Source: Flavobacteriales bacterium (GTDB lineage: Bacteria > Bacteroidota > Bacteroidia > Flavobacteriales_D > Crocinitomicaceae). Taken from it: a DNA stretch of 9,813 nt. Shown here one piece after another: positions 1 to 6,304 of this stretch; within the stretch, counting starts at the first letter, position 1, and every line of letters starts with the position of its first letter. The stretch covers positions 1-9,813 of the forward strand of contig CANHQC010000054.1 of the NCBI GenBank assembly GCA_947462695.1, in the 5' to 3' direction. The translations under genes were made by a program, and so were the position numbers. The notes below the pieces were generated by a model. The model was not told the origin of the DNA. It worked only from the letters and a program-made list of their open reading frames with translations, and searched no databases.

Positions 1-1157
1 GCGCTAGTAGAAGAGGCTTGAGCGAAATTCAACTCCGCAGGTTGCTGAATAGTAAACGCAACTTGTTTCACACAACCTAATTGATCACGAACGTAGAGCT
101 GGTAGTTTCCTGCAGCTAATCCTGAAAATGTAGCCGAGGATTGATAGGTAGTTCCATTGACACTGTACGAATATGGAGTGGCTCCTCCTGAAGCAGCACC
201 TGTAACTGAACCAGTGCTGCCACCAAAGCAAGCTACAGGAGTAACAGATGAAGTTTGAACTGCAAGACCTACAGAAATAGGTTTTGTATAGGTTTGTGTG
301 CACGTTGTGTTCCAACCGACAAGCGTAGAGGTAAGTGTAACTGAATAACTCCCTGGATTGGTGAATGAATGCGTTGGGTTTTCAACAGAAGAAGCCGTGC
401 TTCCATCTCCGAAATTCCACGAATAATAGGTACTAGTTCCCGCATAAGTAGCTAATCCAATTCGGTTGAACATCGAGTCTTTCGTGAAGGTGGAATTGTT
501 GTCGAAAGAAACATTCGTACCAGGTACAACGCATTGATTGAGTAAATCAAATTGTGTATTCAAGAAATGTGTCATTTGCGGAACGAGGTAAAAATCTCCG
601 TCCTTATTGAATGTAGTTAATGCACTTGCCCAGTTTCCACCTGTTGAAGATCCAGCTAACGAGGTTAAATCGGCCCCTTGGCCTTCACCCTCTCCTGTGT
701 ACCTTACTTGGAATGTATTCCCGTATGGCCATGCATTTCGAATACCGATTCCAACTGCAAACGCATTATTCACTGACGTGCCGCCGAGCGGCATACTGAC
801 TGTGATGTAACCAATACCGTTATCAGAAGACCAAAAAATATCGTCTGCATAACTAATCAGTGAGGTTGGGCGGCCATTTGCATCCACATTATAGACGGAA
901 ATACGCAAAGGAACGCCACCTGGAAACGGATAATTTCCATAAATTCTTACTTGGCTGACTTTCCCTGGACCATTGTAGTGATACGTCTGTGCCGCCTGTT
1001 CTTCAAACCCGTTGATCAAGGTGTAAAACCCTGTTCCGCCTGTGTTTTTAGAATTGACGTACCCATTCCAATCTACACAGGATGTCTGCGCTGACAAACC
1101 GCCTGTCAGCAAGAAAGCTAACGCGGTAATTAATGTACTTCTCTTCATTTTTGACAT
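1..1157 (-). CDS. Secreted PKD/SprB-repeat protein, N-terminal part (3' end outside window)
   Basis: The minus-strand frame is open from an ATG at 1157 to the left edge: 385 codons, no stop. Residues 1-24 form a signal peptide (basic MSKMKR, hydrophobic core, likely cleavage near LSA-Q), so the protein is exported. Residues about 27-205 are a beta-rich domain I do not recognise, with W and G residues and the phrase RISVYNVDANG. Residues about 209-287 are a PKD domain with the hallmark WNFGDGS at 247-253 and a following NPTHSF. From about 300 a SprB-type repeat begins (ACFGGSTGS at 309-317, then PYSYSVNG and an AAGNYQLYVRD-like strand). This composition is typical of Bacteroidota cell-surface proteins exported by type IX secretion, but the C-terminal sorting domain would lie off the window, so that is inference. 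A second in-frame ATG at 1148 (MKRST) is an equally good start. Exact role unknown; an adhesin is likely. Confidence 0.85.
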   Translation of the reverse strand, partial: MSKMKRSTLITALAFLLTGGLSAQTSCVDWNGYVNSKNTGGTGFYTLINGFEEQAAQTYHYNGPGKVSQVRIYGNYPFPGGVPLRISVYNVDANGRPTSLISYADDIFWSSDNGIGYITVSMPLGGTSVNNAFAVGIGIRNAWPYGNTFQVRYTGEGEGQGADLTSLAGSSTGGNWASALTTFNKDGDFYLVPQMTHFLNTQFDLLNQCVVPGTNVSFDNNSTFTKDSMFNRIGLATYAGTSTYYSWNFGDGSTASSVENPTHSFTNPGSYSVTLTSTLVGWNTTCTQTYTKPISVGLAVQTSSVTPVACFGGSTGSVTGAASGGATPYSYSVNGTTYQSSATFSGLAAGNYQLYVRDQLGCVKQVAFTIQQPAELNFAQASSTS

Positions 1158-1183
1158 GTTTAATTAATAAATGAACTTTCGAG

Positions 1184-1191
1184 CGAAACTA
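1184..1191 (-). promoter_or_regulatory. Possible -7 box for the left-edge secreted protein
   Basis: Read on the minus strand this is TAGTTTCG, one mismatch from the Bacteroidota -7 consensus TAnnTTTG, 26 nt upstream of the ATG at 1157. No clear -33 TTG is visible upstream, so this is a weak call made mainly from position. Confidence 0.2.
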
Positions 1192-1307
1192 GTTTAAGGT
1201 AGACCGGATGACTATTTTATTCCATGAAATGAGCTGAAAACAATATAAACGATAGACTTAGCTCTGTGGAGGAGATTTAAAATAGTGATGAGATTCGATG
1301 GAATGCC

Positions 1308-1315
1308 TACCTTTG
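1308..1315 (+). promoter_or_regulatory. Putative Bacteroidota-type -7 promoter box for purE
   Basis: TACCTTTG matches the TAnnTTTG -7 consensus of the Bacteroidota primary sigma factor exactly, and lies 19 nt before the purE ATG. It would give a very short leader. No convincing TTG -33 element is seen at the expected distance upstream. The leader after the box (CAAACAAAAA at 1321-1330) is A-rich with no Shine-Dalgarno, as is usual in this phylum. I see no purine riboswitch-like structure in the 177-bp intergenic region. Confidence 0.5.
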
Positions 1316-1334
1316 TCTACCAAACAAAAACGTC

Positions 1335-1820
1335 ATGATTGAAGTTGGAATAATCATGGGAAGTACATCAGACTTGCCAATTATGAAAGAAGCTGCGCAC
1401 ATTTTAGACCAGTTCGGTATTGAGCATGAGGTTAAAATTGTGTCTGCGCACCGCACACCAGAGCGCATGGTTGACTATGCCAAAAGTGCGCGTGAACGAG
1501 GACTAAAAGTAATTATTGCTGGAGCGGGTGGCGCGGCGCATTTACCTGGTATGACAGCATCTTTGACTCCACTTCCGGTAATAGGTGTTCCAATTAAATC
1601 TTCCAATTCAATTGATGGCTGGGACAGTTTGCTATCTATCGTTCAAATGCCAGGTGGTATTCCTGTAGCTACAGTTGCTGTAAATGGCGCAAAGAATGCA
1701 GGAATACTTGCTGCTAAAATACTTTGTGTAGATCGACCTGAGTTAATGGATAAGCTCAGTTCATTTATGGAGTCTCAGCGTTTGGAGGTTATGAAAAAAG
1801 CTGACGACCCAGTTAACTAG
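1335..1820 (+). CDS. purE: PurE, N5-carboxyaminoimidazole ribonucleotide mutase (class I)
   Basis: The 161-residue product is full length for class I PurE. This cytosolic enzyme converts N5-CAIR, made by PurK, to CAIR in de novo purine synthesis. Family signatures are all present in order: MGSTSD at 8-13 (phosphate/ribose binding), SAHRTP at 37-42 with the catalytic histidine at 39, [10 protein letters not shown] at 63-72 (the substrate loop), PVIGVP at 81-86, and [18 protein letters not shown] at 97-114. The acid-rich, less conserved tail (from about 133) is normal. The ATG at 1335 puts the first beta strand (EVGIIMGS) directly at the N-terminus, as in homologues. purK is not in the window, so the gene appears to stand alone here, with its own promoter box at 1308-1315. 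It is transcribed toward the lipoprotein gene and ends 11 bp from that gene's stop. Confidence 0.97.
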   Translation: MIEVGIIMGSTSDLPIMKEAAHILDQFGIEHEVKIVSAHRTPERMVDYAKSARERGLKVIIAGAGGAAHLPGMTASLTPLPVIGVPIKSSNSIDGWDSLLSIVQMPGGIPVATVAVNGAKNAGILAAKILCVDRPELMDKLSSFMESQRLEVMKKADDPVN

Positions 1821-1831
1821 TTCGTATTAAA

Positions 1832-3142
1832 TCACCTGTAAAGCAGGTATTTTTGACGAGTCGCTTTAAATTTATCCAACCCTATTTCCCAAGTTGAGCG
1901 TATTTCTTTGGCTGTCCAACCCGCATTGAGTTGATCGCGAAGGGTTGATGTGCCTGCTAATCGGTTAAAAAATCCGACTTGATCGATAAATACATTACTA
2001 TCACCCAACAAGTCTTTTGCTTGAATTAAATAATTTAGGTTGATCTCGTACTTTCTTTTGATGACAGATGGACCTAAATCAAACCCATTACAGACTTTAT
2101 TTTCATGAAGTGGATTTTTAGCTCCAGTTGTTGAAACGGGCGTAAAACTAAAATTAGTATGCGGAAACCTTGGGTGACCGAAAAATTCAAAAGGTCGATC
2201 TGTACCTCTGCCTACACTAACGGTTGTAGCTTCAAACAAACACAAACTTGGGTAAAGTGTTATTGCGGCCTCTGATCGCAAATTTGGTGATGGTGGAACG
2301 GGCAATATATATTTCGATTTATGCGTGTAATTTTTGCAAGGGATTACCCATAAATTACAACTTAGGCTATCCTTCAACCATTTTTCTCCGTTTACCATGA
2401 GCGCATATTCACCTATTGTCATTCCATAAACGATTGGAACAGGGTGCATGCCCACAAAAGAGCGGTGTTCAGGTTCACGAATCGGACCGTCGATGTAATG
2501 TCCATTTGGATTTGGGCGATCCAGTAAAACCAGTTTCTTCTTGTTTTCAGCACATGCTTCCATCACATAGTGCAGGGTTGAAATATACGTATAGAATCGA
2601 ACACCAACATCTTGAATATCGAAAATGACCACATCTATATCACTAAGTTGGTATGGCATGGGCTTCTTGTTCATCCCGTAAAGTGAAATAATCGGCAATC
2701 CTGTTTTTTGATCAACCGTACTGTGCACTTTTTCTCCTGCATCAGCATCGCCTCTAAAACCGTGTTCAGGAGAAAATACTTTTTTCACATTTAGCCCTAA
2801 CGAAAGGAGCGTATCTACTAAGTGAGTTGTGCGAATTACTGACGTTTGATTCCCCACGACTGCAATCTGCTTTCCTTTTAATGAATCCAGCACCAAATGA
2901 AGGCGCTCGATACCAAGGATAGGTTGGCGAAGCGAGTGTGTTGTGAATTCAATTTCACGGATGTATTCTTCCTCTTCTAGGTCATTTCGTTCAACCACAT
3001 GAGAGGCAGTATTTTCAATGACGGGCAATTCTTTGTTATTACCGCAAGAGGACAGTAAAAGCAAACAAACACTTTTCAGGCAAAAAAGCTTTATGTACTT
3101 TAGCGAGCTAAAGCGAACAGTATTGTCTTTTGAGTACTTCAT
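1832..3142 (-). CDS. DUF1343/NamZ-family lipoprotein, predicted exo-beta-N-acetylmuramidase
   Basis: From an ATG at 3142 this encodes 436 residues. It has a lipoprotein signal: a long basic n-region, the hydrophobic CLKSVCLLLL, then lipobox LSSC with the lipidated Cys at 33. An acidic linker follows (DLEEEEY near 54-60), then the DUF1343 domain to the C-terminus. Conserved motifs are GNQTS (97-101), FSPEHGFRG (123-131), FDIQDVGVRFYTY (174-186), LLDRPNPNG (206-214), VGRGTDRPFEFFG (310-322) and GTSTLRDQLNAGW (397-409). DUF1343 members include NamZ (GH171), which removes terminal MurNAc from the non-reducing end of peptidoglycan fragments; activity here is inferred from the family. The frame stays open upstream to an ATG at 3265, but that extension has no signal character before the lipobox and lies inside the opposite permease gene, so I place the start at 3142 (ATG at 3154 is possible). 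No MurNAc uptake or recycling genes are adjacent. Confidence 0.88.
   Translation of the reverse strand: MKYSKDNTVRFSSLKYIKLFCLKSVCLLLLSSCGNNKELPVIENTASHVVERNDLEEEEYIREIEFTTHSLRQPILGIERLHLVLDSLKGKQIAVVGNQTSVIRTTHLVDTLLSLGLNVKKVFSPEHGFRGDADAGEKVHSTVDQKTGLPIISLYGMNKKPMPYQLSDIDVVIFDIQDVGVRFYTYISTLHYVMEACAENKKKLVLLDRPNPNGHYIDGPIREPEHRSFVGMHPVPIVYGMTIGEYALMVNGEKWLKDSLSCNLWVIPCKNYTHKSKYILPVPPSPNLRSEAAITLYPSLCLFEATTVSVGRGTDRPFEFFGHPRFPHTNFSFTPVSTTGAKNPLHENKVCNGFDLGPSVIKRKYEINLNYLIQAKDLLGDSNVFIDQVGFFNRLAGTSTLRDQLNAGWTAKEIRSTWEIGLDKFKATRQKYLLYR
1834..1854 (+). terminator. Possible intrinsic terminator of purE
   Basis: ACCTG-TAAAG-CAGGT forms a 5-bp stem with a 5-nt loop (1834-1848), followed by A and five T (1850-1854), 14 nt after the purE stop. 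The hairpin lies inside the last codons of the convergent lipoprotein gene, so its bases also encode that protein's C-terminus. The stem is short, so the call is tentative. Confidence 0.35.
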
Positions 3143-4796
3143 ATCCCGACGCATCCTAAAAAGCGAGGTCCAAGGTAAAAAAGTTTCCCGGCCTATCGTT
3201 CGTATTGCCATGATAAGTATTACACTCACTGTTGTTGTTAATTTGATCACTCTTGCCGTAGTCAAAGGGTTTCAGCACGAAGTGGTTGGCAAAGTTACTG
3301 GTTTCGGGTCACATTTAACCATTCAACACGTAGGAGATTTTAGCGTTTTTGAAGCTCAACCCATTCAAATTGATCAACAATTTGTAAACGAGCTAAAAGC
3401 TGATCAACGCGTAAGTGGCGCTTATCCCGTTGCTTATAAACCGATTGTACTTCAAGCAACCGTTCAAACTACCGCGATTCAAAATGGCAAGCAAGTCACT
3501 CAAAAACAGAAACAAATTCATGGAGCGCTGTTAAAAGGTGTTGATCAATCCTACGATTTTACTTTTTTTAAAAAACATTTGAAATCTGGACGATTACCCG
3601 AACTCAACCAAGTTGAACCGTCAAATGAGGTGATCTTATCCAGACAAGTTGCGCGTGATCTTCAACTTAAACTTCACGATACGTTACACAGTTTTTTCGT
3701 TAAAGACAGACCTGTAAAACGCTTGTTTAAACTAGTTGGGATTTATGAAACAGGTCTAGAAGAATTCGACCGAAAAATGATTATCGGTGACCTTCGTCAT
3801 GTTCAAGATTTAAGTGACTGGGGAATGAATGTAAAGCTTGAAGTTGACGATACATTATACAATGGTCAACTCGTGATCCGTGCAGTTGTTGGCGGAAGAA
3901 GCGGATTTTTAACATATGATTGGGGTAATGGTCCTGAAAAGTATAGTGGCATAAGTACTTGTCCGACAAAAGACACCCTTATTCGCGTTATAGTTCGTGA
4001 GGAAGATACGGAACGTAAAATCCGAATCGACACTGCGTTTATGCAACTTAAGATTAAAGGAAATGCCAGCGCGCCTTGCATATTTGAGTTAAATGAAGAT
4101 GGAGAGCTGGTTAAATACAGTGACGACACGGACGTCAATTCATTCCAGTTGAATGCAGGATCTAAAACAATTCACTTTACACCGAAAGATGGTAAAGGAG
4201 GTTCGTCTTCTTTCGTAAGTGCGTTTGAAGTAAATCTGAACAATTGGGACGACCTTGACGAAATCGAGCAACCGTTGAAAAAGAAATTCGGACTTATTCC
4301 CAATGAACATGGAGAATCTCTTCAGGTACTGCCAATTACAGAAGCTCAAAAGGACATTTTTGTTTGGCTCGGTTTCCTAGATGTTAATGTCGTAATTATA
4401 CTTGCCTTAATGTTCATAATAGGCATTATAAATATGGGTTCTGCCCTACTCGTACTAATTTTAGTTCGTACATCATTTATTGGAACATTAAAAGCACTAG
4501 GCGCATCAAATTGGTCTATTCGAAAGATCTTTCTTTATCAGGCTGGTGGATTGATTTTAAGGGGAATGTTAATTGGCAACATCATAGGTATTGGGCTATG
4601 CGCTTTGCAGTATTACTTGAAACCGTTCAAATTAAATCCAGAAGTTTACTATCTGGATAGTGTACCTATCGAATTTACCTGGACGTACTGGGTATTCTTA
4701 AATTGTTCAACCCTAGTAATCTGTCTTTCCGCGCTGATTATCCCAAGTCTTTTAATCACACGAATTCAACCCGTTAAAGCCATTAAATTCAATTAA
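3093..4796 (+). CDS. FtsX/LolC-like ABC transporter permease with an inserted Ig-like periplasmic domain
   Basis: From ATG 3093 the product is 567 residues. Topology is that of the MacB/LolC-type permeases: TM1 at about 36-60 (VRIAMISITL..VVNLITLAVVKGF), a large periplasmic domain, then three helices near 431-458, 484-506 and 530-557, with the FtsX-type phrase TLKALGAS after the second helix and QPVKAIK at the end. Such permeases work with a cytoplasmic ATPase, often moving lipoproteins or other envelope molecules; no ATPase gene is in view. The periplasmic domain carries an extra segment of about 130 residues (about 243-376), described separately. The start is uncertain: family members usually begin just before the motif matched by SFEYFISRRI, which would fit a TTG start at 3123 (557 residues). 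An upstream ATG at 3018 reads through the signal-peptide region of the opposite lipoprotein gene and is unlikely. The gene ends 6 bp from the convergent OmpA-like gene. Confidence 0.88.
   Translation: MYFSELKRTVLSFEYFISRRILKSEVQGKKVSRPIVRIAMISITLTVVVNLITLAVVKGFQHEVVGKVTGFGSHLTIQHVGDFSVFEAQPIQIDQQFVNELKADQRVSGAYPVAYKPIVLQATVQTTAIQNGKQVTQKQKQIHGALLKGVDQSYDFTFFKKHLKSGRLPELNQVEPSNEVILSRQVARDLQLKLHDTLHSFFVKDRPVKRLFKLVGIYETGLEEFDRKMIIGDLRHVQDLSDWGMNVKLEVDDTLYNGQLVIRAVVGGRSGFLTYDWGNGPEKYSGISTCPTKDTLIRVIVREEDTERKIRIDTAFMQLKIKGNASAPCIFELNEDGELVKYSDDTDVNSFQLNAGSKTIHFTPKDGKGGSSSFVSAFEVNLNNWDDLDEIEQPLKKKFGLIPNEHGESLQVLPITEAQKDIFVWLGFLDVNVVIILALMFIIGIINMGSALLVLILVRTSFIGTLKALGASNWSIRKIFLYQAGGLILRGMLIGNIIGIGLCALQYYLKPFKLNPEVYYLDSVPIEFTWTYWVFLNCSTLVICLSALIIPSLLITRIQPVKAIKFN
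3098..3113. promoter_or_regulatory. Perfect 16-bp palindrome in the divergent lipoprotein/permease overlap
   Basis: CTTTAGC-GA-GCTAAAG has perfect 7-bp arms with a 2-nt centre. It lies between the two divergent starts, inside both predicted reading frames. On the plus strand it overlaps TACTTTAG (3096-3103), one mismatch from the -7 consensus TAnnTTTG and 19 nt before the alternative TTG start at 3123. It could be an operator or a promoter part; function is inference. Confidence 0.35.
3825..4220 (+). other. Inserted Ig/PKD-like domain within the permease periplasmic loop
   Basis: Between the permease segment ending HVQDLSDW and the one resuming SAFEVNLNNWDDLDEI lies about 130 residues not expected in ordinary LolC/FtsX-like proteins. 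Its first half resembles Bacteroidota adhesin modules: a strand (GQLVIRAVVGG), a core like the PYTYxWSNG motif (FLTYDWGNG), then CPTKDTLIRVIV, comparable to the CPxTTTYxVxV strand of PKD-like repeats. Two cysteines, one in the CPTKD motif and one in SAPCIFEL, are the only ones in the periplasmic part and could form a disulfide. The second half is acidic and unassigned. The boundaries are estimated by eye. Confidence 0.55.
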
Positions 4797-4802
4797 TTCG
4801 CT

Positions 4803-6293
4803 TTACTTTGTTTTCAGATCAACGTACTGAAAAGGCCTATATTTTTCTGTATTATCCTTGTCGTTTTCATAAGATGGACCTTGAACGACAGTCCCGTCAA
4901 TTATAATTTTCACATTGGAGCTATACCCTTTAGCAGTAAAGTAGTTTTCTAATTCACCTTTAATTCGATTGGCTCTTGAGCGTGCAAGATTATCATTGGT
5001 TTTAAACGTTTCTGTTGGGACGTAGGATGCTGATGAAAAAATATGAATAGCCACTGATTCTCTTCCTTCAGCCAATTGGCGTTCAATCGTTTCGGCATAG
5101 TTTCTAAGCTTTCCTTCCGAAATGGTAAATCGATCACCGTTATATTCGAAATAATGCGTGAGTGCGATGTCATCAAATTTCTTGATAATCGGTTGAGTAA
5201 TAACCACATCACAAGAAGCTGATTGTCCCATTGCATCGGTTACTTGAACAGTGTAAGATCCTGCTTTTACATTTGTAACGAACTGATCTTGTGATCCAAT
5301 TGACCATTGATAAGTATATGGAGCCTTACCTCCACTAGCCATAGCATTTAGCTCACCGTCAGAACCATTAAATTTCGTCACATTTATTCCTGAACAGATT
5401 AATTTTAATGGAACTAGAATAGCTTTTTCGGCCATATATAAATCACTGCGTTCAGCGTCTCTATTTGACGACCAATAACACGTCGACTCTGACAGCGAAA
5501 AATAGGCGTCAAACTTAGTTGAGTTGATTTTGTCTCCTAAATTCATAGGCGCAGACCAACTGTCCCATCCATTCCCATTGCGCACTGAATAGAAAATATC
5601 CGCATCACCAAAGCCACCATGTCCATTACTTGAAAAAAACAGTGTGTCTTTAGTAGTTGATAAAAACGGAGAGATCTCGAACCCAACAGAATTAATGATA
5701 TTTCCCATATGAACGGGAGAAGACCATTGACCATTTTGCTTTGTAGACACATAAAGGTCTTCGCTTCCAATAGAATTTGGACCAGCATATGATATGACGA
5801 CAACATCTTCAGATGAAGCCACATGAAAACCGTAATAATCTCCATCAATATCTAAACTAGGAATTTCAACCACTGCTGGATTGCCCCATTTCGTTCCTTT
5901 TTTAGTGGAGATGGCAAGCCCTTTTTGTAAGTCTTTTTTTCCGTCGTAAGAATTAAATACATACATGGTGTTCCCTCCATTACCTAGTCCTAATACTGCG
6001 TTAAAGTATTTGTTGTTCAGGTCTTTTAGCAATTTACCCTCATCATACGAACCGTCTTCTGCGCGTTTGCTGTACCAAATATCTTGATCTAACTCTCCTC
6101 CAACTGCCTTAGGATGATACGTTCGAACAAAATAAAGTGTTGAACTATCCTTTGAAAAAACAGGTATACTCTCTTCGCAGTTTACTGAATTAATGGACCC
6201 AGGAATTTTTCGAACGTTTGTCACATCCCAAAACTGTGCATTTACACTACTGGAGATTGTAAAAAGTAAACCAACAATACTTAAATATTTCAT
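4803..6293 (-). CDS. PD40 propeller, SprB repeat and OmpA-like domain envelope protein
   Basis: The 496-residue protein begins with a signal peptide (1-20, cleaving after VNAQ). Residues about 40-290 hold PD40/WD40-like propeller blades, for example ESIPVFSKDSSTLYFVR (41-57), SPFLSTTKDTLFFSSNGHGG (208-227) followed by DADIFYS, and AYFSLSESTCYWSSNRD (263-279). Residues about 297-367 are one SprB-type repeat with APYTYQWSIG (324-333) and AGSYTVQVTDAMG (344-356). Residues about 380-495 are a divergent OmpA-like domain: NLARSRANRIKGEL (435-448) matches the LSxxRA helix, but the usual TDxxG loop is replaced by SSASYVPTE. PD40 plus OmpA proteins such as PorE belong to type IX secretion and gliding systems, where they contact peptidoglycan; a similar periplasmic anchoring role is inferred. 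It is the last gene of the cluster, 11 bp after the PorP/SprF gene. No lipobox is present, unlike many PD40/OmpA proteins. Confidence 0.88.
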   Translation of the reverse strand: MKYLSIVGLLFTISSSVNAQFWDVTNVRKIPGSINSVNCEESIPVFSKDSSTLYFVRTYHPKAVGGELDQDIWYSKRAEDGSYDEGKLLKDLNNKYFNAVLGLGNGGNTMYVFNSYDGKKDLQKGLAISTKKGTKWGNPAVVEIPSLDIDGDYYGFHVASSEDVVVISYAGPNSIGSEDLYVSTKQNGQWSSPVHMGNIINSVGFEISPFLSTTKDTLFFSSNGHGGFGDADIFYSVRNGNGWDSWSAPMNLGDKINSTKFDAYFSLSESTCYWSSNRDAERSDLYMAEKAILVPLKLICSGINVTKFNGSDGELNAMASGGKAPYTYQWSIGSQDQFVTNVKAGSYTVQVTDAMGQSASCDVVITQPIIKKFDDIALTHYFEYNGDRFTISEGKLRNYAETIERQLAEGRESVAIHIFSSASYVPTETFKTNDNLARSRANRIKGELENYFTAKGYSSNVKIIIDGTVVQGPSYENDKDNTEKYRPFQYVDLKTK

Positions 6294-6304
6294 AGTAATT
6301 TCTA

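Noticed and set aside
85..315. Cysteine-rich minus-strand reading frame of 76 codons
   Set aside because: It is a shifted shadow of the PKD/SprB-repeat gene, with low-complexity composition and no start signal.
607..810. Plus-strand reading frame of 67 codons
   Set aside because: It lies antisense inside the secreted PKD/SprB protein gene, whose frame is supported by a signal peptide and domains.
1198..1321. Inverted 7-mers GGTAGAC (1198-1204) and GTCTACC (1315-1321) in the divergent intergenic region
   Set aside because: The arms are short and 110 bp apart with no supporting structure between them; chance occurrence is likely.
3018..3092. Longer permease start at ATG 3018
   Set aside because: The extra N-terminal stretch is hydrophilic, unlike the family, and overlaps the lipobox-coding part of the opposite lipoprotein gene.
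3143..3265. Longer lipoprotein start at ATG 3265
   Set aside because: It would bury the lipobox about 74 residues in, which a lipoprotein signal does not allow, and it is antisense to the permease's first membrane helix.
4780..4800. AT-rich inverted repeat (ATTAA...TTAAT) at the permease stop as a terminator
   Set aside because: Only five A-T pairs and no following T run; too weak to call.
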